From NCBI RefSeq assembly GCF_020852455.1, contig NZ_JADZAT010000028.1, forward strand, positions 280,325 to 344,324: DNA of 64,000 bases, written 5' to 3'. This document shows, piece by piece, positions 8,914 to 17,909 of the stretch. Positions within the stretch are counted from its first letter, which is position 1. Each line of letters opens with the position of its first letter. Source of the DNA: Novosphingobium sp. Its GTDB lineage: Bacteria; Pseudomonadota; Alphaproteobacteria; Sphingomonadales; Sphingomonadaceae. The translations under genes and the position numbers were made by a program. The notes under the pieces are model-generated. The model made no database searches. It saw only the letters and a list, made by a program, of their open reading frames with translations, and was not told the origin of the DNA.

Positions 8914-9795
8914 ATGCCGCAAGTCCAGGCCAACGGCATTTCGATCGAATACGAAGCCCATGGCGATCCCGCCAATCCGCCGCTGCTGCTGATCATGGGG
9001 CTGGGCGCGCAGCTGACGCTGTGGCCGATCGAGCTGGTCGAGGCGCTGGTCGATCGCGGCTATTACGTGATCCGCCATGACAACCGCGACATTGGCCTGT
9101 CGACCAAGTTCAGCGAGCACGGCATTCCCAATTTCAAGCGGGTCGCGCTGATGCGGATGCTCGGCCTGCGGGCCAGGCTGCCCTATCGGCTGACCGACAT
9201 GGCCCAGGACGCCGCCGCGCTGCTGGACGTGCTGGGGATCGAGCGCGCGCATATTGTCGGCGGGTCGATGGGCGGGATGATCGCCCAGCTGCTGGCGATC
9301 GACCATCCGCACAAGGTGCGGACGCTGACCTCGATCTTTTCGACCACCGGCAACCGCCGCCTGCCTCCGCCGCGCAAGGAAGCAATGGAGGCATTGCTGA
9401 GCAAGCCGCCGGCCAGCGCCACGCTGGAGGCGGTGATCCCGATCGGGATCAAGGTTTCGCGGGCGATCGGCAGCCCGGACTATCCCACCCCCGAAGAGCG
9501 CCTGCGCGAACGGATCACCCGCGATTTCCATCGCAGCTTCTTCCCCGAAGGCGCCGCGCGCCAGCTCGCCGCGATCGTTGACGATGGCGACCGGCGCAAG
9601 CGGCTGCGTTCGGTCACGGCACCGACGCTGGTGATCCACGGGGTGGACGATCCACTGGTTCCGGTCGAAGGCGGGCGCGATACTGCCAAGGCGATCCCCG
9701 GCGCCAAGCTGCACGAGATTGCCGGCATGGGCCATGATCTGCCACTGGAGCTGGTCGAGGAAATCGCCGGCGCGATCGCCGGGCACGCGCGTTAG
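8914..9795 (+). CDS. Alpha/beta hydrolase
   Basis: LLLIMGLGAQLTLWP...VGGSMGGMIAQLLA...GMGHDLP. Confidence 0.92.
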   Translation: MPQVQANGISIEYEAHGDPANPPLLLIMGLGAQLTLWPIELVEALVDRGYYVIRHDNRDIGLSTKFSEHGIPNFKRVALMRMLGLRARLPYRLTDMAQDAAALLDVLGIERAHIVGGSMGGMIAQLLAIDHPHKVRTLTSIFSTTGNRRLPPPRKEAMEALLSKPPASATLEAVIPIGIKVSRAIGSPDYPTPEERLRERITRDFHRSFFPEGAARQLAAIVDDGDRRKRLRSVTAPTLVIHGVDDPLVPVEGGRDTAKAIPGAKLHEIAGMGHDLPLELVEEIAGAIAGHAR

Positions 9796-10142
9796 TCTGC
9801 CGGATTTTTCGGCAGCCCAACCTGCCCAACGCCCCAGGCCAGCAGGGCGTTGAGCACCGGGGCCAGGGTGCGCCCCTTGTCGGTCAGGCTGTATTCAACC
9901 CGCGGCGGCACTTCGGCGAACACTTCGCGGTGCACCAGCCCATCGTCTTCGAGTTCGCGCAATTGCTGGGTCAACGAACGCTGGGTGATCCGGCACAGCA
10001 AGCGCCGCAATTCGCCATAACGCCTGGTGCCTTCAAGCAGGCGATAGAGGATCGCCCCTTTCCATTTTCCGCCGATCAGATCGAGCGTGTATTCCATCGG
10101 GCAATCGATCCGGGCGTTGTCACCGTGGCGCTGCTTCCGCAT
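9792..10142 (-). CDS. HxlR-family transcriptional regulator
   Basis: CPMEYTLDLIGGKWKGAILYRLLEGTRRYGELRRLLCRITQRSLTQQLRELEDDGLVHREV. Start placed at 10142 after a ggagcg SD. Confidence 0.92.
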   Translation of the reverse strand: MRKQRHGDNARIDCPMEYTLDLIGGKWKGAILYRLLEGTRRYGELRRLLCRITQRSLTQQLRELEDDGLVHREVFAEVPPRVEYSLTDKGRTLAPVLNALLAWGVGQVGLPKNPAD

Positions 10143-10155
10143 GGTTCGCTCCATT

Positions 10156-10172
10156 GGTATACTATGTATACC
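10156..10172. promoter_or_regulatory. Operator-like palindrome GGTATAC-TAT-GTATACC between HxlR and MAPEG genes
   Basis: Perfect 7-bp arms; abuts the HxlR 5' end. Confidence 0.6.
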
Positions 10173-10242
10173 TATATGCAATATTACTGCCTACTTTCCA
10201 ATATGCATCTATTGCGGGATGCTGGTTGCAGAGGAGAACACC

Positions 10243-10653
10243 ATGCAACTTGCCATGACCCCAACACTGCACTGGCTGACGCTGGCCATCGCCCTGACCG
10301 GGCTGCTGTGGATGCCCTACATTGGCTACCTGCTGAAGGCGCTGGGCCCGATCGAGGCGCTGATGGAGGGTGGCGGCGCCGAACCCGAACCGAACACCTG
10401 GGCGCGGCGTGCCAAGAAGGCGCATTACAATGCGGTTGAGAATCTGGCGATTTTCGCCCCGCTGACGCTGATCGTCTGTGCTCTGGGACGGGACAACGCG
10501 ACGACCGCCATGGCCGCCCTGGTCTATTTGCTGGTCCGCGCGGCGCACTATGTGATCTACACGCTGGGCTTGCCTGCCGCGCGCACCGTGCTGTTTCTGT
10601 CAGGTGTGGGCTGTCAGGGTGTAATGCTGGGCCGGATCCTGGGCTGGATCTGA
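10243..10653 (+). CDS. MAPEG family membrane protein
   Basis: WARRAKKAHYNAVENLAIFAPLTL...; GAGGAG SD before ATG 10243. Confidence 0.85.
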   Translation: MQLAMTPTLHWLTLAIALTGLLWMPYIGYLLKALGPIEALMEGGGAEPEPNTWARRAKKAHYNAVENLAIFAPLTLIVCALGRDNATTAMAALVYLLVRAAHYVIYTLGLPAARTVLFLSGVGCQGVMLGRILGWI

Positions 10654-10655
10654 AT

Positions 10656-10937
10656 TCAGAAATGCCAACCCAGCTGACGGCCGATGAAGATCAGCAGCAT
10701 CGCGCCCAGCACCGAGGCAAAGCAGCCGGCGCGCTGGAAGCCTTCGCCATAGGAACCGCGACCGGCGGCAAAGCTGGCGAGCAGCGAGCCGGAGATGCCG
10801 AGCAGGATCGTCATGCCCAGCCCCATATCGACATCGCCAAGGTAGAACCAGCGCGCCAAGGCACCGATGAACAGGCCGGAACAGATCGCGCCGATCAGAT
10901 TGAACATGGGCAGGGCCTCCGCAAATGACGGAAGCAA
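10656..10937 (-). CDS. GlsB/YeaQ/YmgE-type small membrane protein
   Basis: IGAICSGLFIGALARWFYLGDVDMGLGMTILLGISGSLLA; likely start is the internal MFNL. Confidence 0.6.
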   Translation of the reverse strand: MLPSFAEALPMFNLIGAICSGLFIGALARWFYLGDVDMGLGMTILLGISGSLLASFAAGRGSYGEGFQRAGCFASVLGAMLLIFIGRQLGWHF

Positions 10938-10985
10938 GGTAGGCTGCGTGGCGGGGCAATCAAGCCCCGCGGTGCGGCGGCGCGG

Positions 10986-11516
10986 TTACTTGACGATCCC
11001 GGCCTTGCGCAGATCGCCCATCGCCTGGCCCTGGGCCTGCCGTTCGGCGGCCAGCGGATCGGCTTCGGGGGCGAAGGCACGGGCCACGTCTGCCAGGCTG
11101 GCCTCGCGATCGAAAACCAGCATTTCGCGCGCAGCGGCGAACCCGCCTTCAAGCTTCAGGTTTTGCGCCATGTGCATGGTCGCGACGCAGCGATAAAGCG
11201 TGACGAAACCCTGGCAGGCCGCGTCCAGCCCTTCGCCGGGCAGCGCCACTCCGCCCTGGGCCAGGGCCTGGCCCAGGGCAGCGGCGCTGCGACGATCGGG
11301 GAGCAGGGAAGCGGGCTTCGCGGAAGGCATGATCGCGGCCGGTGCAACCGAGGCAGGCAGCGCAGTCTGGATTGCTACCCCGCCACCGGCCGCAGCAAAG
11401 CCCGGGCTGTCGGCCTTGTTGGCTCCGGCATCGGCATCGGCGGCCCGCGCCGCAGCCGGCAGGGCAAGCGCCGGCAGCATGGCCAGCAGGGCAAGGGTGC
11501 GAATGGTCCGGCGCAT
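10986..11516 (-). CDS. Hypothetical secreted protein
   Basis: Signal-like MRRTIRTLALLAMLPALALPAAARA; 176 aa. Confidence 0.65.
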   Translation of the reverse strand: MRRTIRTLALLAMLPALALPAAARAADADAGANKADSPGFAAAGGGVAIQTALPASVAPAAIMPSAKPASLLPDRRSAAALGQALAQGGVALPGEGLDAACQGFVTLYRCVATMHMAQNLKLEGGFAAAREMLVFDREASLADVARAFAPEADPLAAERQAQGQAMGDLRKAGIVK

Positions 11517-11879
11517 CGAGCAACTCCAATCCGGTCAGGGCCTGCGATTCGTCGCGGGCGTTGGAGCGGATCTGTGCCCCGGGGGTGGTGAAGACGCCTT
11601 TCCCGATCATCCCTAATCAATCGGCAACCACAAAACGGTTGCGCGATCAGGGGCCGCCGACGCAACAAGATTGCCTGTCTCGATTCTTTCCGTGTCAACG
11701 CGGCGAAACGGTTTTGCCCGGACAAAAATTTTTTCGATTTTGATTTTGACTCTTGCGCACGGCGTCAGTGGCGCTTTTCCCGCGCGTCGCTGCGACGCGG
11801 CATGACTCCGCACCGAGTCCGGGGCGAGTCACGACGGTGAACAACGCATTTACCCTCTTGCGCGCGACTCACCATTTGG

Positions 11880-11926
11880 CACTATGGATAGTGGTCCGAC
11901 ATGCGGGGGGACCTACTAGACCTAGA
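11880..11926. promoter_or_regulatory. Candidate NrdR box pair upstream of nrdA
   Basis: CACTA-TGGA-TAGTG at 11880-11893 and ACTA-GACC-TAGa at 11915-11926, 34 nt apart. Confidence 0.45.
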
Positions 11927-12130
11927 TTCAGGCACTTGAGCGCCACTTGCGCGCCGGGAGCGGATTCGGGCCTGGAAGGCACCGCGCAGGTCGCGGGCTG
12001 GGGATGGAATGGGGATAACTTTTTCTCGTTTCGTTCTTCCGGTCTGGTAGGATTGGCGCTTGCTCGCCGATTCGAACGAATGTGGAACATTGTGGCCGCC
12101 CGCGGGCGGCCTTGGATTGCGGGGGCGAAA

Positions 12131-14176
12131 GTGGAATTCAGGAACGGGGACGAGCCGAGCATGGCCGAAGTGGAAGCAGCGCTGGCGTCGGGTGACGTGG
12201 CCAGCCGAACCGGGGCCAAGGCGCGGACCAAGAAGGAGGCAGACGCCGCCGTGGCGATGACCGAGAAAAGCGATCTGGGCAGCGAAGTGCTGGTGGCCAA
12301 GCTGGGTGCGGAAGCCCTGGCCGGAGCGATGACGGCGGCCGCCAAGCCGGCCGACGATTCGAAGGCGATCCACGACCGCCGTTTCGAGATCGAGGTCGAT
12401 CACGCCCGCGATGCGCTGCTGACCGATTTCGGCAAGGAAACGCTCGACGACCGCTACCTGCTCCCGGGTGAGCGCTATCAGGACCTGTTCGCCCGCGTCG
12501 CCGCGGCCTATGCCGATGATGAGGGCCACGCCCAGCGGCTCTATGACTATATCAGCCGGCTGTGGTTCATGCCGGCCACGCCGGTGCTGTCGAACGGCGG
12601 CACCAACCGCGGGCTGCCGATCAGCTGCTACCTCAATTCGGTCAGCGATAGCCTGGAAGGGATCGTCGGCACCTGGAACGAGAACGTCTGGCTCGCCTCG
12701 CGCGGGGGCGGGATCGGGACCTATTGGGGCAATGTCCGCGGGATTGGCGAGCCGGTTGGCCTCAACGGCAAGACCAGCGGGATCATCCCCTTCGTGCGGG
12801 TGATGGACAGCCTGACGCTGGCCATTTCGCAGGGTTCGCTGCGGCGCGGTTCGGCCGCCTGCTACCTCGACGTCTCGCACCCCGAGATCGAGGAGTTCCT
12901 CGAAATCCGCAAGCCGTCGGGCGATTTCAACCGCAAGGCGCTCAACCTGCATCACGGCGTGCTGTTGACCGACGAATTCATGGAAGCGGTGCGCGATGGC
13001 ACCGAATTCAACCTGCGTTCGCCCAAGGACGGGTCGGTGCGCGGCACGGTCGATGCGCGCAGCCTGTTCCAGAAGCTGGTCGAAACCCGCCTCGCCACGG
13101 GTGAGCCCTATATCGTCTTCAACGATACCGTGAACCGGATGATGCCCAAGCATCACCGCGATCTGGGGCTCAAGGTCTCGACCTCGAACCTGTGCAGCGA
13201 AATCACCCTGCCGACCGGCAAGGACCATCTGGGCAACGATCGCACCGCGGTCTGCTGCCTGTCCTCGCTCAACCTGGAAACCTGGGACGAATGGCAGGCG
13301 GAAGACCGCTTCGTCGAAGACGTGCTGCGTTTCCTCGACAATGTCCTGCAGGACTATATCGACCGCGCGCCCGATGAAATGGCCCGGGCCAAGTATTCGG
13401 CGATGCGCGAACGCTCGGTCGGGATGGGGGTGATGGGCTTCCACTCGTTCCTGCAGAAGAAGGGCATCGGCTTCGAAACCGCGATGGCCAAGGCCTGGAA
13501 CCTCAAGATGTTCAAGCACGTCGCCGCCAAGGCCGACGAGGCCAGCCTGCTGCTGGCGCAAGAACGCGGGGCCTGCCCCGATGCCGCCGACATGGGCGTG
13601 ATGCAGCGCTTCAGCTGCAAGATGGCGATCGCGCCGACCGCGTCGATCAGCATCATCTGCGGCGGCACCAGCGCCTGCATCGAGCCGATCCCGGCCAACA
13701 TCTACACCCACAAGACGCTGTCGGGCAGCTTCGTGGTCAAGAACCCCTACCTTGAGGCGCTGCTGCAGACCAAGAGCAAGGATTCGACCGCGGTGTGGAA
13801 CTCGATCCTTGAGCATGGCGGCTCGGTCCAGCACCTCGACTTCCTCAGCCCCGAGGAAAAGGCGGTTTACAAGACCAGCTTCGAGATCGACCAGCGCTGG
13901 CTGCTCGAATTCGCGGCTGACCGCACGCCCTATATCGATCAGGCGCAGTCGCTGAACCTCTACATCCCGGCAGACGTGGACAAGTGGGACCTGGCGATGC
14001 TGCACTTCCAGGCCTGGGAAAAGGGGATCAAGAGCCTCTATTACCTGCGCTCGAAGTCGGTCCAGCGCGCGGGCTTTGCCGGCGGGGTCGAGGTGGACAA
14101 CACCGCCGAAGCCCCCAAGATCGAGCTCAGCGCGGGCGAGCAGACCGATTACGAGGAATGCCTGAGCTGCCAGTAA
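12131..14176 (+). CDS. nrdA: Ribonucleoside-diphosphate reductase, alpha subunit
   Basis: WFMPATPVLSNGGTNRGLPISCYLNSVSDSLEGI...; C-terminal EECLSCQ. Start may be GTG 12131 or ATG 12161. Confidence 0.95.
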   Translation: MEFRNGDEPSMAEVEAALASGDVASRTGAKARTKKEADAAVAMTEKSDLGSEVLVAKLGAEALAGAMTAAAKPADDSKAIHDRRFEIEVDHARDALLTDFGKETLDDRYLLPGERYQDLFARVAAAYADDEGHAQRLYDYISRLWFMPATPVLSNGGTNRGLPISCYLNSVSDSLEGIVGTWNENVWLASRGGGIGTYWGNVRGIGEPVGLNGKTSGIIPFVRVMDSLTLAISQGSLRRGSAACYLDVSHPEIEEFLEIRKPSGDFNRKALNLHHGVLLTDEFMEAVRDGTEFNLRSPKDGSVRGTVDARSLFQKLVETRLATGEPYIVFNDTVNRMMPKHHRDLGLKVSTSNLCSEITLPTGKDHLGNDRTAVCCLSSLNLETWDEWQAEDRFVEDVLRFLDNVLQDYIDRAPDEMARAKYSAMRERSVGMGVMGFHSFLQKKGIGFETAMAKAWNLKMFKHVAAKADEASLLLAQERGACPDAADMGVMQRFSCKMAIAPTASISIICGGTSACIEPIPANIYTHKTLSGSFVVKNPYLEALLQTKSKDSTAVWNSILEHGGSVQHLDFLSPEEKAVYKTSFEIDQRWLLEFAADRTPYIDQAQSLNLYIPADVDKWDLAMLHFQAWEKGIKSLYYLRSKSVQRAGFAGGVEVDNTAEAPKIELSAGEQTDYEECLSCQ

Positions 14177-14177
14177 G

Positions 14178-14600
14178 ATGGACACGCTTCGGCCGCTGCT
14201 GGAGAAGGCAATGAATCAGAAAGCCGGATGTTCGCTGGTCGGGCTGGTGATCGGTGCTGTGGTGCTGTTCGGCCTGCTGGTCGGCTGGCCGCAATACCGC
14301 GTCTACCAGCAACGCCTGGCGGGCGAGGCCGCGCTGGCCGAAGCGCAAAGCTCGCGCCAGGTCGCGATCCTTGAGGCGCGCGCCAAGAAGGAAAGCGCGA
14401 TCAGCCTGGCCGAAGCCGAAGTGATCCGCGCCGAAGGGGCCGCCAAGGCCAACAAGATCCTGCAGGATTCGCTCGGCGGCCCCGAAGGCTACCTGCGCTA
14501 CCTGCAGATCCAGGCGCTGGAAGACAGCAAGGCGCAGCTGATCTACGTGCCCACCGAAGGCGGGCTGCCGGTAACCGAAGCCCGGCGGCTGGGGCAATGA
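14178..14600 (+). CDS. Hypothetical membrane-anchored protein (SPFH C-terminus-like coiled region)
   Basis: One TM segment, then AKKESAISLAEAEVIRAEGAAKANKILQDSLGGPEGYLRYLQIQALE. Confidence 0.65.
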   Translation: MDTLRPLLEKAMNQKAGCSLVGLVIGAVVLFGLLVGWPQYRVYQQRLAGEAALAEAQSSRQVAILEARAKKESAISLAEAEVIRAEGAAKANKILQDSLGGPEGYLRYLQIQALEDSKAQLIYVPTEGGLPVTEARRLGQ

Positions 14601-15214
14601 GCTGGTTCGCCATCGCCGCCAGAGCGGGACGGCCGATTGTGGCGGCCAATGGCTATCGCCGCGCCCTGTTCTCCGGGGGGCGGGCCGCACTGCTTGGTCT
14701 GGGCGGGATCCTGGGGTTGGCAGCGCTGTTGGCGCTGACGCCTGCGCGGGCCGATACCCGTAGCGACTGGGAACTAGGTCCGCAGCCAGATGGTCTTGGC
14801 TGCGTGACCGGCCGCGTGCTGCCGAATGGCGTGCTGGTAAGCATCCGCCGCGCCCGGTCCGAGCTGACCTATTACATGGTCTTCTCCAGCCCGAACTGGA
14901 ATTCGTTGCGGCCTCAGGCCAACCAGACCATGCCGATCGAATTGCTGTTCGCAACTGCCGATGGCGATCGCAGGATCAGCGATGACAAGGCCGTGATCGT
15001 GGCAACGGCCAGCGGCGATGAAGCCGTGGTCGGCATCTGGAAGGGCAAGGACGCGGCCACTTTTCGCCGGATTGCCGAACGCGCCAGCAATGTTACGCTG
15101 ATCGGCCGAGGCCTGGAGATCGGCACCTATCCCCTGCCCGGCACACCGGCCTTTCTGGCCCAGCTGGATCAGTGCGTCGCCGGACTGAAGCCGCCGGCCG
15201 GGAACGGGCAGTGA
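14597..15214 (+). CDS. Hypothetical protein
   Basis: 4-nt overlap (ATGA) with the previous gene; signal/TM-like N-terminus. Confidence 0.6.
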   Translation: MSWFAIAARAGRPIVAANGYRRALFSGGRAALLGLGGILGLAALLALTPARADTRSDWELGPQPDGLGCVTGRVLPNGVLVSIRRARSELTYYMVFSSPNWNSLRPQANQTMPIELLFATADGDRRISDDKAVIVATASGDEAVVGIWKGKDAATFRRIAERASNVTLIGRGLEIGTYPLPGTPAFLAQLDQCVAGLKPPAGNGQ

Positions 15215-15342
15215 CCATCCCGCCGCGAACGATCGGCCAGCCTGGCCTGCACGCCGCACTTGGCGGGCGATCCCGGTCGCTTGCCGCCCTGGCACCGAGC
15301 TGCGCCCAATTGGCGCTTGCCCCGATGCCGAGAATGGGTTTA

Positions 15343-15359
15343 TTGCAAATCGTTCGCAA
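15343..15359. promoter_or_regulatory. Fur-box-like palindrome TTGCAAATCGTTCGCAA
   Basis: Inverted repeat resembling the alphaproteobacterial Fur site, 23 nt upstream of the PepSY-like gene ATG. Confidence 0.6.
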
Positions 15360-15382
15360 TATCAATTTGGAGTCTGTTTCGC

Positions 15383-15760
15383 ATGCGCAAGTGGCATCGC
15401 TGGCTGTCGGTGATCTTTGGAGCGGTGCTGCTGTGGATTGCGGTGACCGGCGTGATGAGCCAGTTTGCAGCCCTGGTGGCCGAGGGGCAGCCGGTGGCCG
15501 CCGCCGCGCCGCCGCCGGGCTTTACCTGCCCCGAAACGATGACCTGCCGGCCCAAGCCCGATCCCAACGGCGCGCGCGCCTGGGTGGGCTTCCTGCATCA
15601 CCTGCACGGCGGCGAGGAATTCGGCCCGGCGGGGATCGCCATTTCGATCGCGGCGGGACTGGCGCTGGTGTTCTTCAGCGTCTCGGGCCTGTGGCTGTAC
15701 ATCCAGATGTGGCGCAATCGCAAAGCGCGCGTCCAGAAGCCGGGCTGGTTCTGGGACTGA
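15383..15760 (+). CDS. PepSY-associated TM helix protein
   Basis: MRKWHRWLSVIFGAVLLWIAVTGVM...FLHHLHGGEE...GLWLYIQMWR. Confidence 0.8.
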   Translation: MRKWHRWLSVIFGAVLLWIAVTGVMSQFAALVAEGQPVAAAAPPPGFTCPETMTCRPKPDPNGARAWVGFLHHLHGGEEFGPAGIAISIAAGLALVFFSVSGLWLYIQMWRNRKARVQKPGWFWD

Positions 15761-15774
15761 CCGCAGCGCAATTT

Positions 15775-15923
15775 GGTTCACACGAAGACACGAAGACACA
15801 AAGAGGCTTTTCCGCGCCGCAGGCCTTGGGCTTCACCTGGCCCGTAGCCGAACGATCCGAAGGATCAGGGCGGCTTTGCCGCACAGCGCGGCATCTTCGC
15901 GTCTTCGTGTCTTCGTGTGAACC
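15775..15923. repeat. Palindromic interspersed element A (GGTTCACACGAAGACACGAAGAC ends)
   Basis: 23-bp perfect terminal inverted repeats enclosing ~100 bp. Confidence 0.8.
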
Positions 15924-16024
15924 CGTTCTTCCCCACCCTATCCCCAGCCAATCGCCCCCGCCGCATTCGCGCCGCGGGGTGATCTCGGCTAGCAATTGCA
16001 ACCGTTCCAATCCGGAGTCGTAAG

Positions 16025-17092
16025 ATGCCCCTGCTCGAAGCCCGCAAGACCTATAAGCCCTTCGAATATCCGTGGGCCTACGATTACTGGAAGCGCCAGC
16101 AGCAGGTACACTGGATGCCCGAGGAAGTTCCGCTGGGCGAGGACTGCCGTGACTGGGCGCAGAAGATCAGCGAGACCGAGCGCAACCTGCTCACCCAGAT
16201 CTTCCGCTTCTTCACCCAGGCCGACGTCGAGGTGCAGGATTGCTACCACGAAAAGTACGGCCGGGTGTTCAAGCCGACCGAGGTCAAGATGATGCTGGCC
16301 GCCTTCTCCAACATGGAGACGGTCCACATCGCCGCCTATTCGCACCTACTCGACACGATCGGCATGCCCGAAACCGAATACAGCGCCTTCCTCGAATATA
16401 CCGAAATGGCCGACAAGTGCAGCTACATGCACACCTTCGGGGTTGATACCGACGAGGATATCGCCCGCACGCTGGCCATGTTCGGCGGCTTCACCGAAGG
16501 GATGCAGCTGTTCGCCAGCTTCGCCATGCTGATGAACTTCCCGCGCTTCAACAAGATGAAGGGCATGGGCCAGATCGTCTCATGGTCGGTGCGCGATGAA
16601 TCGCTCCACTGCGAAGGCATCACCCGCCTGTTCCACGCCTTCTGCGCCGAGCGTCAGTGCCTGACCAAGGCGGTCAAGGAAGACATCATCGACTGCTGCC
16701 AGAAGACCGTGCGGCTGGAAGACAACTTCATCGACCTGGCCTTCGAAATGGGCCCGGTGCCGGGGATGAGCCCCAAGGAAATCAAGCGCTACATCCGCTA
16801 CATCGCAGACTGGCGCCTCAGCCAGCTGGGCCTGCCGGCGATCTACATGATCGAAGACCACCCGCTCCCCTGGCTCGCCCCGCTGCTCAACGGCGTCGAA
16901 CACGCCAACTTCTTTGAAACCCGCGCGACCGAATATTCAAAGGCCGCGACCAAGGGCAACTGGAACGACGTCTGGTCAAGCTTCGACGCGCGCCGCAAGG
17001 CCAAGAGCGAAGTTGCCGGAGCGAACGACCTGGGCGTCGAAGCCGGGGCCGAGCCGGATATGTTCGCAGGCGGGGTGAACGCGGCGGAGTGA
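16025..17092 (+). CDS. nrdB: Ribonucleoside-diphosphate reductase, beta subunit
   Basis: YKPFEYPWAYDYWKRQQQVHWMPEEVPLGEDCRDW...NMETVHIAAYSHLLDTIG...DESLHCEG. Confidence 0.95.
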   Translation: MPLLEARKTYKPFEYPWAYDYWKRQQQVHWMPEEVPLGEDCRDWAQKISETERNLLTQIFRFFTQADVEVQDCYHEKYGRVFKPTEVKMMLAAFSNMETVHIAAYSHLLDTIGMPETEYSAFLEYTEMADKCSYMHTFGVDTDEDIARTLAMFGGFTEGMQLFASFAMLMNFPRFNKMKGMGQIVSWSVRDESLHCEGITRLFHAFCAERQCLTKAVKEDIIDCCQKTVRLEDNFIDLAFEMGPVPGMSPKEIKRYIRYIADWRLSQLGLPAIYMIEDHPLPWLAPLLNGVEHANFFETRATEYSKAATKGNWNDVWSSFDARRKAKSEVAGANDLGVEAGAEPDMFAGGVNAAE

Positions 17093-17096
17093 GGGG

Positions 17097-17339
17097 ATGC
17101 CGAAGGTCTTCGACTGGAACGGCTATCGCTTTCACTTCTTCTCGAATGAGGGCAACCCGCTCGAGCCGGTACACATCCATGTCACCAAGGGCCGCGACAC
17201 GGCCAAGTTCTGGCTGCGCCCCGAGGTTTCGCTTGCCTATGACAGAGGCTTTCCGTCGCGCGTGCTTTCAGATCTGATCCATGTTATCGAGGAGCGCAGC
17301 GAGGAAATCGAAAGCGCGTGGAATGACTATTTCTCCTGA
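17097..17339 (+). CDS. DUF4160 domain protein
   Basis: YRFHFFSNEGNPLEPVHIHVTKGRDTAKFWLRPEV. Confidence 0.85.
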   Translation: MPKVFDWNGYRFHFFSNEGNPLEPVHIHVTKGRDTAKFWLRPEVSLAYDRGFPSRVLSDLIHVIEERSEEIESAWNDYFS

Positions 17340-17580
17340 ACCGCTGGCGGTCCGCTTTGATGACCATTCCATGTGGGTCGAACTCGACGATGGCCGTACA
17401 ATCGGCGTCCCGCTTGCCTGGTTTCCGCGCCTGCTCCACGCCAAGCCCGACGCTCGCAAGGCCTTCTTCCTAAGCCGCGACGGCATCCATTGGGATGAGC
17501 TCGACGAGGATGTGTCGATTGCGGGGTTGCTGGCTGGAAGAGGCGACATGACCAATTCGAGACTCGCTGCGGCGGAGTAA
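17323..17580 (+). CDS. DUF2442 domain protein
   Basis: VRFDDHSMWVELDDGRTIGVPLAWFPRLLHA...IHWDELDEDVSIAGLLAG; overlaps the DUF4160 gene by 17 nt. Confidence 0.85.
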   Translation: MTISPEPLAVRFDDHSMWVELDDGRTIGVPLAWFPRLLHAKPDARKAFFLSRDGIHWDELDEDVSIAGLLAGRGDMTNSRLAAAE

Positions 17581-17584
17581 GAAG

Positions 17585-17818
17585 ATGGCTACGCGCGAAG
17601 ACCTTAAGCGCTGGGTGTTCGAGGCACTAACTGATCTCGGTCCTTCTCCTGTGCCTCTCATTGCCAAGCACATTTGGGAAAATCATCGTGCAGAGTTGGA
17701 AGCCTCCGGCGATCTTTTCTACACATGGCAATACGCCATGCGTTGGGAAGCTCAAAAGCTCCAGCACGAAGGCAAGCTTCTCAAGAAGACAAAAGGTCGG
17801 ATTTGGGAACTTGTCTGA
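17585..17818 (+). CDS. Hypothetical winged-helix-like small protein
   Basis: WQYAMRWEAQKLQHEGKLLKKTKGRIWELV resembles Mrr_N/wHTH folds. Confidence 0.6.
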   Translation: MATREDLKRWVFEALTDLGPSPVPLIAKHIWENHRAELEASGDLFYTWQYAMRWEAQKLQHEGKLLKKTKGRIWELV

Positions 17819-17909
17819 GGCTCGCAGGCAGTGGCGCCTGATCCTGGCCCCGCCCCATTGCAGTCTTTCCGTGCCTTTGCACGAGCCATAAATCCGGCCT
17901 CACCCCGAA

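Noticed and set aside
9792-9795. Tail-to-tail overlap of alpha/beta hydrolase and HxlR stop codons (TTAG)
   Set aside because: Common compact arrangement; no special meaning.
11882-14185. 767-aa minus-strand ORF opposite nrdA
   Set aside because: Antisense GC-rich artefact; the + strand reads as clear NrdA.
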